Positions 51,282-61,968 are shown, counted from the stretch's first letter. The stretch: DNA of 64,000 nucleotides from Verrucomicrobiota bacterium (GCA_027493615.1 JAOSKK010000034.1:186001-250000); one strand, 5' to 3'. A program made the numbers and translations. The notes: a model not told the origin generated them from the sequence alone.

Positions 51282-51384
51282 CTCCGTGAACCGTGCACGA
51301 AAAGCGGGGGTGAACCCCCGCACTCCAGACGCTTCGCGAGGGGCGGAGCCCGTGCGTCCCGCGCACAACGTCAGGAGTGCGTCC
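51282..51384 (+). repeat. Repeat family E, second copy
   Basis: Shares CCGTGAACCGTGCACGAAAA, the GGGGGTGAACCCCC hairpin and CACTCCAGACGCTTCGCGAG with the copy at 6911-7010. The right arm is diverged. It interrupts the otherwise compact operon. Confidence 0.85.
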
Positions 51385-51436
51385 GGTTTACCGGCGCGTT
51401 CAGGTTCGAGGAGTTGGATCTGAACCTCCTTTACCC

Positions 51437-52594
51437 ATGCTAAGAGTCGCGATTGTTGGGACCGGGGCGATTGCCGACAGCCATTTGCAGGCCTACCTGA
51501 AGTGGAGTGCCGAGGCGCGGGTGGTCGCGCTGGTGGACCTCTTTCCGGAGAAAGCCCGGGCCAAAGCGGAGCGCTTCGGCCTGTCCGTGCCGGTGTTCCA
51601 GGATTGCGCGGCCTTGCTGGCCGGGGCCGAGTTCGACGTCGCGTCCGTCTGTCTGCCGCCGTTCGAGCATGCCGCGGCGACCATCGCCTTGCTGGAGGCC
51701 GGCAAGCACGTCCTGACGGAGAAACCGATGGCGACGTGCCTGGAGGAATGCGATGCCATGCTGGCGGCGGCCCGATCCAGCGGCCGGTTGTTGGGCGTCG
51801 TGGCGCAAAACCGTTACAAGACGCCGATCGCCAGGCTCAAACGTCTCCTCGACGCCGGGTTGATCGGCCGCGTGCTCCATGCGCAGGTGGATTCGCTCTG
51901 GTGGCGCGGCGCATCCTATTACGACCTGTGGTGGCGCGGCACCTGGGCGCAGGAGGGCGGCGGCTGCACGCTCAACCACGCCGTGCATCACCTCGACCTC
52001 TTCCAGTGGCTGATGGGGATGCCCGACGAGGTCCTGTCCGTGTCCCTGAACCTGGCCCACGAGAACTCGGAGGTGGAGGACTTCTCCGCCAGCATCCTCA
52101 CTTACAACGACGGGCGGGTCGGGCAGATCACCGCCTCGCTCGTGCACCACGGCGAGGAACAACGACTGGTCTTCCAAGGCGAACGCGCCAAGGTGGCCGT
52201 GCCGTGGGAGGTTCAGGCGATGCGCGCCCGGGCCAACGGCTTTCCCGAGGACCATTCCGAGCTGGCAGCGGAGATCCAGGCGTTCTACGACTCGACGCCC
52301 GGGGTCGAGCACGAAGGGCACGACGGGCAGATCGCCAACTTCCTGCGCGCGGTGGTGGGCCGTGAACCGCTCTTGGTCGATGGCCTCCAGGGCCGCCGCA
52401 CGCTCGAGCTGGTCACCGCCATTTACCAGTCCGGCCATCTCGGACAACGCGTGCATCTGCCGCTCCCGCCGGACGCGCCGTTCTATACCCGCGCAGGGCT
52501 CCTTCGCCACGCCCGCCACTTCCACGAGAAGACCCGTAGCATCGAGAACTTCGCCACCAACAACATCACCCTGGGTCGCAACCTGGGCCGATAA
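51437..52594 (+). CDS. Cytoplasmic Gfo/Idh/MocA-family oxidoreductase
   Basis: 385 residues with no export signal. LRVAIVGTGAIADSHLQAYL binds NAD(P). HVLTEKPMATCLEECDAML has the EKP motif. GGGCTLNHAVHHLDLFQWLM holds the conserved catalytic His region. Such proteins oxidise sugars, inositols or sugar acids. The frame is intact. It is the first of two tandem family members that share only the general fold (13 bp apart), so they probably act on different intermediates. ATG 51437 follows repeat E by about 50 bp. Confidence 0.9.
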   Translation: MLRVAIVGTGAIADSHLQAYLKWSAEARVVALVDLFPEKARAKAERFGLSVPVFQDCAALLAGAEFDVASVCLPPFEHAAATIALLEAGKHVLTEKPMATCLEECDAMLAAARSSGRLLGVVAQNRYKTPIARLKRLLDAGLIGRVLHAQVDSLWWRGASYYDLWWRGTWAQEGGGCTLNHAVHHLDLFQWLMGMPDEVLSVSLNLAHENSEVEDFSASILTYNDGRVGQITASLVHHGEEQRLVFQGERAKVAVPWEVQAMRARANGFPEDHSELAAEIQAFYDSTPGVEHEGHDGQIANFLRAVVGREPLLVDGLQGRRTLELVTAIYQSGHLGQRVHLPLPPDAPFYTRAGLLRHARHFHEKTRSIENFATNNITLGRNLGR

Positions 52595-52607
52595 ACCCCA
52601 CACCGGC

Positions 52608-53699
52608 ATGACGCAGAAATCGGACGGCATGAATTACGCGCCGCAGGGGAAGGCCCGTGCGGTATGTGCTCCGGGCGAATTCCGGTTCGCCGCCGTGGGG
52701 CTGGACCATGGCCACATCTACGGCCAATGCAACGGCCTGCGCGAGGCCGGGGGCGAACTGGTGCGGGTGTTCGATCCCGATCCCGCCAAGGTGCAGCGGT
52801 TCTGTGAGACCCACCCCGGGGTGGTGCCGGCGCGGAGCGAACAGGAAATCCTGGAAGATCCCACGATCAAGCTGGTGGCCAGCGCCTGTGTCCCCTGCGA
52901 ACGCGGCCCGCTGGGACTGCGGGTGATGGCGCACGGCAAGGACTACTTCACGGACAAGCCCCCGTTCACCTCGCTCGACCAACTCGACGCGGCGCGCCGG
53001 CAGGTGGCCGCCACGGGACGACGCTTCGCCGTGTACTACGCCGAACGATTGCACGTTGAAGCGGCCGTCCGTGCCGACCAACTCATTCGCGAAGGGGCCA
53101 TCGGGCGCGTGGTGCAGGTCATCGGGCTGGGCCCGCACCGGCTCAACGCCGCGAGCCGCCCACCGTGGTTCTGGGATCCGCGCAAGTATGGCGGGATCCT
53201 GGTCGACATCGGCAGTCACCAGATCGAGCAGTTCCTCCACTACGCCGGCGCCCGCCAGGCGCGTGTCCTCCACAGCAAGGTCGGCAACTACCATTGCCCG
53301 GCCCATCCGGACTTCGAGGACTTTGGCGATGCCACGTTGCTGGCCGACAACGGGACGACGTTCTACTTCCGTGTCGATTGGTTCACCCCGGACGGCCTCG
53401 GCAGTTGGGGCGATGGCCGCACGTTGATCCTCGGCACCGACGGCTACCTCGAGCTGCGCAAGTACCTCGACGTGGCCCGGGACGCGACCGGTGATCACGT
53501 CTATCTCGTGGATCATCGCGGCGAACACCACCACGCCGTCCACGGCCAGGTGGGCTTTCCTTTCTTCGGCCAACTGATCCGCGATTGCCTCGACCGCACC
53601 GAAACCGCCATGTCGCAGGCGCACACGTTCCTGGCCATCGAACTGGCCCTCGAAGCCCAGCGCCAGGCCCTTCACCTGACGCCTGCCCGTCCCGCCTGA
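52608..53699 (+). CDS. Cytoplasmic Gfo/Idh/MocA-family oxidoreductase, divergent
   Basis: 363 residues. The dinucleotide motif is altered to FRFAAVGLDHGHIYGQCNGL, with a His-x-His in place of the usual glycine run. The EKP motif is FTDKPPFTSL, Asp replacing Glu. PWFWDPRKYGGILVDIGSHQ contains the expected His. The VGLDHGHI form marks a subgroup of unknown substrate. The frame is intact. It starts 13 bp after the previous gene and ends 4 bp before the enolase-superfamily gene, so the genes are surely one transcript. Confidence 0.88.
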   Translation: MTQKSDGMNYAPQGKARAVCAPGEFRFAAVGLDHGHIYGQCNGLREAGGELVRVFDPDPAKVQRFCETHPGVVPARSEQEILEDPTIKLVASACVPCERGPLGLRVMAHGKDYFTDKPPFTSLDQLDAARRQVAATGRRFAVYYAERLHVEAAVRADQLIREGAIGRVVQVIGLGPHRLNAASRPPWFWDPRKYGGILVDIGSHQIEQFLHYAGARQARVLHSKVGNYHCPAHPDFEDFGDATLLADNGTTFYFRVDWFTPDGLGSWGDGRTLILGTDGYLELRKYLDVARDATGDHVYLVDHRGEHHHAVHGQVGFPFFGQLIRDCLDRTETAMSQAHTFLAIELALEAQRQALHLTPARPA

Positions 53700-53703
53700 C
53701 CCC

Positions 53704-54831
53704 ATGCCCCCTGACCCCTGCATCGAACGCGTCGAGACCTTCGCCCACGTCTATCCCACCCGGGGACGCTTCAAGTTCTTCGAAGGCCCGGGCGGGCGGC
53801 CGCTCGGACGGCAGAGCGTCCTGGTCAAGCTGACGGCCGACAACGGCGCGGTGGGCTGGGGCCAGAGCGTGCCTTCACCGCGCTGGAGCGCCGAGACGCT
53901 CGAGAGCGTGCAATCCACCATCGACCACTACCTTGCGCCCGAACTCATCGGCTGCCAGGTGTTCGACACGGCGGCGATCCAGGGGGCGCTGAGCCGGTTC
54001 AGCCCTCCCTCCTTCTCGACCGGCGCCCCCATCGCCAAGGCGGGCATCGACCTGGCCCTGTTCGATCTGACGGGCCGTTTGCTCGGCCAGTCCGCCGCGC
54101 AACGCTGGGGCCGGACCGGGCGCCATCGCATCACGCTCAGTTGGACCCTGAACCCGCGGCGTCTCGAGGAGGCCGAGGCGCTCGTCGCCGAGGGACTCTC
54201 CCGTGGCTATCGGCACTTCAACGTGAAGGTCGCTCCCGACGCGGCGTTCGACCTCGAGCTCTGCCGCCAGGTCAAGCGCCTGGTGCCGGACGGCTTTCTC
54301 TGGGCCGATGCCAATGGCGGATACGACGAAGCCACGGCGCTCGCGGTCGCCCCGCAACTGGCCGACCTGGGTGTGGCGGTGCTCGAACAACCGTTGCCCG
54401 CCAACCGCTTGTCGGCCTACCGGCGGTTGAAGCAACAAGGCACCCTGCCCATCCTCATGGATGAGGGCATCGTTTCCACGGTCGAACTCGAAGAGTTCAT
54501 CCGCCTCGATCTTTTGGATGGCGTGGCCATGAAACCCGCGCGCTGCGGCGGCCTGACCGAAGCACGCCGGCAAATCGAACTGCTGCGCGACGCCGGCTTG
54601 TGGGTCCTGGGCAGCGGCTTGTGCGACCCCGACCTGTCCCTCGCCGCGTCCCTCCTGCTCTACGGGGCGTACGACCTCGACCGACCGGCCGCCCTCAACG
54701 GTCCCCAGTTCCTTGAAACCACGCTGCTGCGCGTCCCGTTCGTGGTGCACGAAGGCCAGATCGAGGTCCCCCGCGGCCCCGGACTGGGAGTGGAGCTCGA
54801 TGACAGGCGAATCGGCCCTAACGAATCGTAG
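53704..54831 (+). CDS. Enolase-superfamily dehydratase/racemase (MR/MLE group)
   Basis: 375 residues. Metal ligands are in WADANGGYDEA (Asp), LEQPLP (Glu) and LMDEGI (Glu). GVAMKPARCGGLTEA has the Lys at the end of the sixth strand. On the second strand the usual K-x-K appears as FNVKV, the first Lys being Asn, so the substrate is not a standard MLE one. With uxuA and oxidoreductases in the operon, a sugar-acid dehydratase is the best guess. The frame is intact. Confidence 0.85.
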   Translation: MPPDPCIERVETFAHVYPTRGRFKFFEGPGGRPLGRQSVLVKLTADNGAVGWGQSVPSPRWSAETLESVQSTIDHYLAPELIGCQVFDTAAIQGALSRFSPPSFSTGAPIAKAGIDLALFDLTGRLLGQSAAQRWGRTGRHRITLSWTLNPRRLEEAEALVAEGLSRGYRHFNVKVAPDAAFDLELCRQVKRLVPDGFLWADANGGYDEATALAVAPQLADLGVAVLEQPLPANRLSAYRRLKQQGTLPILMDEGIVSTVELEEFIRLDLLDGVAMKPARCGGLTEARRQIELLRDAGLWVLGSGLCDPDLSLAASLLLYGAYDLDRPAALNGPQFLETTLLRVPFVVHEGQIEVPRGPGLGVELDDRRIGPNES

Positions 54832-54979
54832 TCTGGCGCCCTTGTCTCCTTCGCCCCTCGCCCTTCGCCCTTGCCTCCTTGCCCCCTTCCCCTTCCCCCT
54901 TCCCACCCACGCGCGCCCGGCCACCGCGTTTTGGGAGTTGCTTCCGATCTGCCAACCGCGAATGGTTGCGCCGTTTCAC

Positions 54980-55970
54980 ATGAAGACCTTCCCTCTCCTC
55001 CTCGCCACCCTGGCCCTGACCGGGAGCCTCCGCGTTTCCGCCGCGGACCTCCGCATCGGGATGATCGGGTTGGACACCTCGCACGTGACGGCATTCACGA
55101 AGCTGTTGAACGACCCCACCGATCCCAACCACGTGCCCGGGGGCCGGGTGGTGGCCGGATTTCCGGGCGGCAGTCCCGACATCGAATCCAGCCACACCCG
55201 GGTCGAGGGATACACCACCGAGCTGCGCGAGAAGTGGGGGGTGAAGATCTTCGACTCGATCCCCGCGCTGTGCGCCGAGGTGGACGTCGTCATGCTGGAG
55301 AGCGTCGACGGACGGCCGCACCTGGAGCAGGCCCGACCCGTGATCGCGGCCGGCAAGCCGTTGTTCATCGACAAACCGATGGCCGGCTCGCTGCGGGACG
55401 TGATCGAGATCTTCCGGCTGGCCGAGGCCAGGCGCGTGCCGTGCTTCAGCTCCTCTTCGCTGCGGTACTACCCGGGCCTGATCGAGCTCAAGGCCGCCGA
55501 CCTGGGTGCCGTGCGGGGGGCGGTCTCCACCGGGCCGGCGTCCCTCGAACCCCATCATCCCGACCTGTTCTGGTATGGCATCCACGCCGCCGAAGCGCTC
55601 TACGCCGTGCTGGGAACCGGGTGCGCGAGCGTGGTGCGGACGCACACGCCGGACACCGACGTCGTCACGGGCGTGTGGTCGGGTGGGCGAGTGGGTACGC
55701 TGATTGGTATTCGGAATGCTGCTGCACCCTTCCGCGTCACCGCCTTCGGGACCAAGACCGTGCTGGACCAGAAGCCGGGTGGCGATTACGCCCCGCTGAT
55801 TCGCGAAGTGATGAAGTTCTTCCAAACGGGCATCGCCCCCATCCCGGCGCAGGAAACAATCGAGCTCTTCGCGTTCATGGGAAGCGGCCGACGAAAGCAA
55901 ACGCCGTGGCGGCGTCCCGGTGACACTGAGTGAAGTGCTGCGCACGGCCGGTGGAACGCCCCGGGAGTAA
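54980..55970 (+). CDS. Secreted Gfo/Idh/MocA-family oxidoreductase, one frameshift near the end
   Basis: A Sec-type signal (MKTFPLLLATLALTGSLRVSA) precedes LRIGMIGLDTSHVTAFTKLL. The glycine motif is again replaced (GLDTSH), as in the GLDHGH form of the gene at 52608. FIDKPMAGSL is the EKP variant. A surplus G near 55877 gives an early stop at 55933; removing it restores FMEAADESKRRGG and a TAA at 55970. ATG 54980 is preferred to ATG 54962 because it gives a clean signal peptide. It is separated from the operon by 148 bp and convergent with the sigma-54 activator. Confidence 0.85.
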
Positions 55971-56034
55971 CGCCCCAGCGATTCGCAGGAGACCTCGGGC
56001 TCTTTGCTCCCTGGCAGCCGCCAGGTGGTGGTGG

Positions 56035-57242
<1,208 letters not shown>

Positions 57243-57500
57243 GATGCTGGATTGGCTCCACGTTTCTCGGCAACGCGACCCCCGAACGCCTGGCTTGACC
57301 GAGCCGGCTCAGGACAGCGCCGCGTTGCTTAGCGTCCACACACCACGAAGAACACCACGTCGAAGCGCCCCGCAACAGACCGGATCGCTCCCGATTCCGA
57401 ATTTAGGGTGTCTCCTTAGTCATCCCTCCACGCCGCGTGGAGCGGGTTCGCGAATGGCCGTCCGCACCAGATGGCCGGGTCGTGCCCGGGGTCCCACCGG

Positions 57501-58474
57501 CTACGCACTGCCGCCGCGACGCAGCAACTCGGCCAGGAAAAACCTGGCCTTGCGCGCCTCGGCGATCACTTGCGCAAGGCTGCCTTTGGCCAGCGTCTCC
57601 ACCAGCACCGGCCCGTGCCGAAACCCACCCTCGCGGAGCCGGGCCATCACCCGGGGAAATCCACGCGCCCCGTCCCGGGTGTGACCAACACCTCTTTGGG
57701 AGGAAGGAAATCCTTGGCGCTCATGCCCACCACCAACCCGTCCACGGTGGCGGCATCGGCCACCGGGTCCCGTTCGCCGTCCGAGTAGTAGTAAATGTTG
57801 CCGGGATCGTACCAGAGCCGGAAGTTGCGGTGCCCGACACGCTCGATGGCCTGGCGGCACTGGGGACCCGTCGCGATCTGGCCACCATGAGGCTTGATGG
57901 TCAACCGCACCCCTTTCGACGCCGCGAAGTCGCACACCTCACGGATGGCCCGGTAGTAAGGCGCCTGGAGCTGGACATCCCCCACCCCTCCTAGCAGCAA
58001 GTCCGGAGAGCCACACGTCGCCGCATGGTCAACCAGTCGCTCCAAGGCGCGCACGTTGGCCGCCACCTCGGCCGTAGGGGTGTAGTCGCCGTACACCGAG
58101 GCGCACTGGAGCTTCCGCTGCTTGAGGTCGGCCGCGATGCGTCCGGCGGCCTCAGGCGTGGTGTTCGCGGTGATCAGGACCCACGATTCTCCCTTCGCAG
58201 TCATGAGCCCGGCGTACGTGAACCCGGCCTCCGCGATGGCATCCAGGGCGGTGCGATAGTCGTGGGCATCGAACGGCCGCGTGTAGCAACCGAGCTGCCA
58301 TTCCGACGGCACGGCCGCGGACTCACCCGCGCGAGCCCGGGTCCGCCCCAGGTCCGCGGCGGCAACCAGGCCCATGCCCAACACACCCCGCAGGAAGTCG
58401 CGCCGCGCCAGCGGCTCCGACGCGCTGGACCGTCCCGCAGGTGCGGGGTCCGAAGAATAAGTGACGAGTTCCAT
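57501..58474 (-). CDS. Tat-exported sugar phosphate isomerase/epimerase-like TIM barrel, one frameshift
   Basis: Twin-arginine leader (ARRDFLRGVLGMGLVAAADL) then the barrel: EWQLGCYTRPFDAHDYRTAL, LLLGGVGDVQLQAPYYRAI, LTIKPHGGQIATGPQ, WYDPGNIYYYSDG, VVGMSAKDFLPP and VLVETLAKG. Lys replaces the usual Glu in the IKPHGG strand, so the metal site may be altered. A shift near 57655 separates the last 50 residues. It sits near the sigma-54 activator on the same strand. Substrate unknown. Confidence 0.8.
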
Positions 58475-58499
58475 CTGATTCGAGCGGTTCGCTTGCGGC

Positions 58500-58901
58500 T
58501 CAGCCGCCCAACCGCTTGCGGGCCACCCGCGCGGCGAAGCGTTGCTTGTCGATGATCCTCAACCTGTGGAACCCGCGGGCAATGGGTTCGACGCCATCTT
58601 CGGCTTCCAGCGTGAAGGACACTTCGCGACCTTCCACCCGGATCACGCGGGCGCGGCAGGTCACAGTGCGTCCCAGCGGGGTCGGCGCCAGATGAGCCAC
58701 CTCGATCTCGGTGCCCACCGTGCTCTCGTGCGCCGCCAGTGCCGGCAGCACGGCTGCCCGGGCCGCGTGCTCGAGGAACCAGACCAGCCAGGGGGTGCAC
58801 AGCACCGGCGGCAACGTCTCGTCGGCGAAATCGATGGCGTGCTTCGCCTCCACCACCACCTGCGTCTCGCCGACGCTGCCAATCTTCACGCGCGGGTTCA
58901 T
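58500..58901 (-). CDS. Hot-dog-fold thioesterase, fluoroacetyl-CoA-thioesterase-like
   Basis: 133 residues. The opening NPRVKIGSVGETQVVVEAKH and CTPWLVWFLEHAARAAVLP match the FlK-like thioesterase family, with Thr and Glu where that family places its catalytic residues. GTEIEVAHLAPTPLGRTVTC carries the catalytic His. The fluoroacetate-specific lid is not recognisable, so a housekeeping acyl-CoA substrate is more likely. The frame is intact. The downstream ATG 58901 is chosen because upstream codons come from repeat A sequence. Confidence 0.82.
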   Translation of the reverse strand: MNPRVKIGSVGETQVVVEAKHAIDFADETLPPVLCTPWLVWFLEHAARAAVLPALAAHESTVGTEIEVAHLAPTPLGRTVTCRARVIRVEGREVSFTLEAEDGVEPIARGFHRLRIIDKQRFAARVARKRLGG

Positions 58902-58969
58902 CGGTTTGCGGGCTCCCAGCCTGACAAGCGCCGCCCCCGTCAGCAAGCCCTCTCTCCCGTGAACCGGGC

Positions 58970-59004
58970 TCCATGAACCTGTGGTGCGGGCTTCCAGCCT
59001 GCAC
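58970..59004 (+). repeat. Repeat family A copy preceded by CCATGAACC
   Basis: CCATGAACCTGTGGTGCGGG is followed by CTTCCAGCCTGCACC. It matches the copy at 44736-44770 and lies in the 280-bp gap between the thioesterase gene and the receiver gene, which otherwise shows nothing recognisable. Confidence 0.8.
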
Positions 59005-59182
59005 CCTCCTTGGCTCGTGGCGCCTGGGCAGGTCCCAAAGGGGCGCCGCCCGGGAGGGGGAAGGCAACCGGAGGCCCGCGCGGTGCCCGCGTGGGGCTTG
59101 TCTTCTGCCTGAATGAGCGTAGCCTCTGGCTGCGGAAAGTCCTGCTGAACCGGAACCCAGGCCGTTGATCGACGGTGCACCT

Positions 59183-60369
59183 ATGAACACCCCCTCGCTC
59201 TCGATCTTACTGGTCGAACCCGGGCGGGCGTCGGCGGATGCACTGTGTCGGGTCCTCGCCTCGGCGCAGCCGCCGTTCGCCGTCCGCGTGGTTCACACCC
59301 TGCGCGAGTTCGCCGAGCTTGCGCGTCAAGACCCGCCGGATCTGGCGCTGCTGAACCTGGCAACACCCGGTGAACGCGTGGAAGACGTCCTGTCTCTCCC
59401 GCCCGAATCCAACGCCTTCCCGGTCCTGGTCCTGGCAAATCCTGGCGACGAAGCCGCCGCCCTCGCCGCCGTCGCGAAAGGCGCGCTCGACTTCGTCCTC
59501 ACCACCCCCGCCGCGCACGCCGAATTGCCGCACGCGATCCACCGTGCCTTGCGCGAATGGGCCCTGCGCCGCGCCCTCCAGCGTGCCACTGAAGAGCTCC
59601 GCCGGCTGACCAGCCTCCTCGAGCATCGCCGCAAGGCTGGCCACGACTTCAACAACCTCCTGGGGACCATCGTGGGCAACGCCGAGCTGGCGGGCGCCGA
59701 TCTCGACCCCCAGCACCCGGCTCGCGAATGCCTCGACGAAATCGTCAAAGCCAGCCTCGCAGCCAAACAGCAAATCCACGCCCTCCTCGGACCGTCGGAT
59801 CAGCGCCCGCCCCCGCCTCGACCTGAACCTCTGGTGCGGGCTTCTGACGAGGTTCCCGGAGCTGACACTCCCCGCCACCCGCCGCTTCCGCGGCGCCCGC
59901 CTCGGCGCGGCGCATCCTCTATGTGGACGACGATGAGATGATGCTTTTCCTGGCCGTGCGCACCCTCGAACGCCTGGGTTACGGCGTGCAAGGCTGCACC
60001 TCGGCGGCCGAAGCCCTGGCCGTCTGCCGTCAGCACCCCGCGCCGGTTGACCTCGTTGTCACCGACCTCAACATGCCGGACCGCTCCGGCCTGGATCTCG
60101 CCGCGGACCTGCGGGCCCTTCACCCCGATTTGCCGGTGGTCTTAAGTTCGGGCTGTGTCACGCCGGATCTGGAAGCCGCGGCGCGCCGTGTCGGCATCCG
60201 CGGTTTCCTGGACAAACCCACCACCGCGGGCGAACTGGCCACCGTGCTCGGCCGACTCCTCCCCGACCCCCGTAGGAGTCGAGGTCACGAGACTCTGCCC
60301 AGCCCTCCCTCCGTAGGAGTCGAGGTCACGAGACTCTGCCCTTCCCATGAACCTACCCCTCGGCCTTGA
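59183..60369 (+). CDS. Receiver - DHp-like helix - receiver signalling protein without ATPase domain, one frameshift
   Basis: Residues about 1-120 form a degenerate receiver: the phospho-Asp position reads LLNLATPG. A helix pair with HDFNNLLGTIVGNAELAG follows, the H-box-like region of hybrid kinases (HDFNNLL), but no HATPase domain follows. After a shift near 59925 a complete receiver appears: YVDDDEMM, VVTDLNMPDRSG, LSSG and LDKP, all key residues present. It may accept phosphate from another kinase via its own His. The C-terminus is encoded by two copies of repeat C and overlaps the IS110 transposase stop by 17 bp. Confidence 0.75.
60271..60336 (+). repeat. Two copies of repeat family C
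   Basis: CGTAGGAGTCGAGGTCACGA at 60271 and again at 60312, the same unit as inside dnaX. They are translated in two different registers at the end of the receiver gene. Confidence 0.88.
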
Positions 60370-61699
60370 GTTCGGCGAGGCTGGGGAGGACCACGCGGCC
60401 GAGCTGTTTGGCCAAGCGTTGCAGGGCCCGGCGCTTGGTTTCGAGCACTTGCTCTTCGTACTGGGCCAACCCGCGTTCGACATACTCCACCCCTTTGACC
60501 ATCACCCGCCAGAACCACTCGGCCAGCTTCCGCGCCAAGGCGATGTTAGCCACCAAGCCACCGCGCCGCCCAGCCATGCGACGGTAATAACCACCCAGGG
60601 CGATATGCTTACTGCGCGCCAGGCTCCGTCCCATCACGCAGAACAGCCGCCCGGCCCGGTTGCGCTTGCGCCCCACCGACCCGTGGCGCTTGCCGCTCTG
60701 GTGGCTGCCCGGGGCCAGTCCCAGCCAGGCGGTGAAGTGTTTCTCCGTCGCCCAGCGGCTCAAATCGGTGCCCACTTCGGAGATCAGTTGCAGGAGACTG
60801 TAGTCGGTGTGGGCGGGCAGCACGGTGAGATCCTTGCCGCCGCACAAGCGGACCAGCAGGCCGTGCAGTCCCGGGATCTGTGGCGCGTTCACCCCCGGAC
60901 GTTTGACCGCCACAGGTGTGGTCCCCGCCGCGGGGGCTGGGCACGCCGGACCGTGGATCTGGTGCAGCACCGCTTCGATCTGTCGGTCACACGCCGCAAT
61001 CTGGCGTTGGAAGTGTTGCCAGTCCTCGACCGCTTGCTGCAGCGCGAAGAGATGTTCCTCGGCCCAAGTTCCGCGCAGCGACTCCTTCACCTCAGCGGCC
61101 TTCTTCTGCCGAATCTGCACATCGCACAGCCCCAGCAACCGCTCCGGAGCACGCTCGCCGGCCAGGATCGCCCCGATCACCTTCTGCCCGCTGGTGCCGA
61201 CCAGACTGCTGATGACATCGTGCAGTTTGATGTTCATCCGTTCCAAGGCCTTCTGCTGATGCTGCACGCACGCCGCCGCGCTGGTCAGATGATCGGTGCG
61301 CAGCCGCACGTAGTCCTGCAGGCGGCGGATGTCGGCCGGGGGCACGAAGCCCGCACGCAACAGACCGTGGGCATGGAGCGTGGCACCCCATTGGCAGTCC
61401 TTCATGTCGGTCTTGCGTCCGGGCAGGTTACGGGTCTGCCGACCGTTGACCATCAGGACCTCCAAACCGGCCGCTTCCAGCACGCCGTAGAGGGGCAGCC
61501 AATAGACGCCGGTGGCTTCCATGGCGATGGACTTGACGCCGCGCGCCTGCAGCCAGTCGCGCAGTCGGTGGAGTTGGCAGGTAACGGTGCCGAAGACCTC
61601 GGGCGGACCGCCACCGATGGAGACAAACATCTGCTCACTGCCGACATCAACGAAGGCAGCCAGCGGATTGAGCACGGGCAGGGTTGGGACTGGATTCAT
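60353..61699 (-). CDS. IS110-family DEDD transposase
   Basis: 448 residues with an intact frame. The N-terminal RuvC-like DEDD domain shows FVDVGSEQMFVSIGGG (Asp), MEATGVYWLPLYGVLEAAG (Glu) and GRKTDMKDCQWGATLHAHGL (two Asp). The C-terminal Transposase_20 domain includes the region LPAHTDYSLLQLISEVGTDL and WLGLAPGSHQSGKRH, with the catalytic-type Ser. Members recombine a circular intermediate into target DNA guided by a bridge RNA. ATG 61699 is used; an upstream TTG would add 17 residues lacking family similarity. The intact frame suggests recent activity. Confidence 0.95.
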   Translation of the reverse strand: MNPVPTLPVLNPLAAFVDVGSEQMFVSIGGGPPEVFGTVTCQLHRLRDWLQARGVKSIAMEATGVYWLPLYGVLEAAGLEVLMVNGRQTRNLPGRKTDMKDCQWGATLHAHGLLRAGFVPPADIRRLQDYVRLRTDHLTSAAACVQHQQKALERMNIKLHDVISSLVGTSGQKVIGAILAGERAPERLLGLCDVQIRQKKAAEVKESLRGTWAEEHLFALQQAVEDWQHFQRQIAACDRQIEAVLHQIHGPACPAPAAGTTPVAVKRPGVNAPQIPGLHGLLVRLCGGKDLTVLPAHTDYSLLQLISEVGTDLSRWATEKHFTAWLGLAPGSHQSGKRHGSVGRKRNRAGRLFCVMGRSLARSKHIALGGYYRRMAGRRGGLVANIALARKLAEWFWRVMVKGVEYVERGLAQYEEQVLETKRRALQRLAKQLGRVVLPSLAELKAEG

Positions 61700-61897
61700 A
61701 GGTTGTCTGGCCCCGACACCGCAAGCCCGGTGGAGTTCTGGGAGAAACAAATCTTCCCAACGGGAAAACCCACAAGGGCCTCACCAAAATGCGCAGAAGT
61801 CCACCACCGGAACCAGTCTCTCCACCGGGCACAAGGCACCAAAGGATACGAACGGTCACACTGCTCTTGGTGTCGCAGCACGCTGGCGATGCTGCCA
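61700..61897 (-). other. Putative bridge-RNA-encoding region of the IS110-family element
   Basis: About 200 bp of non-coding sequence directly upstream of the transposase start, where elements of the IS110 group encode a structured bridge RNA. I see no coding frame. I could not derive a confident fold or target-binding loops by eye, so this rests on position alone. Confidence 0.35.
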
Positions 61898-61949
61898 GGT
61901 TCATGGCCGGTGAGCAGGTCCGAAAGGAACAAGGAACTCTCCATGAACC
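61898..61949 (+). repeat. Repeat family G hairpin
   Basis: GGTTCATGG (61898-61906) and CCATGAACC (61941-61949) are exact inverted repeats around GAGCAGGTCCGAAAGGAAC. An inverted partial copy lies at 10541-10575. Confidence 0.8.
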
Positions 61950-61968
61950 GCCTGATCCGTCACTCCCC

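Larger units (their letters stand above)
60345..61949 (-). mobile_element. IS110-family insertion sequence (approximate limits)
   Basis: Contains a full-length DEDD transposase with about 200-250 bp of upstream non-coding DNA. The nonamer CCATGAACC occurs at both proposed ends (60345-60353 and 61941-61949), but the same nonamer also starts several repeats elsewhere, so it may not be a true boundary. IS110 elements lack terminal inverted repeats, so the ends cannot be fixed by eye. Confidence 0.55.

Noticed and set aside
54818..55970. Minus-strand extension of the sigma-54 activator down to 54818
   Set aside because: It lies opposite a clear oxidoreductase gene and has no similarity after the Fis domain; a lost stop is more likely.
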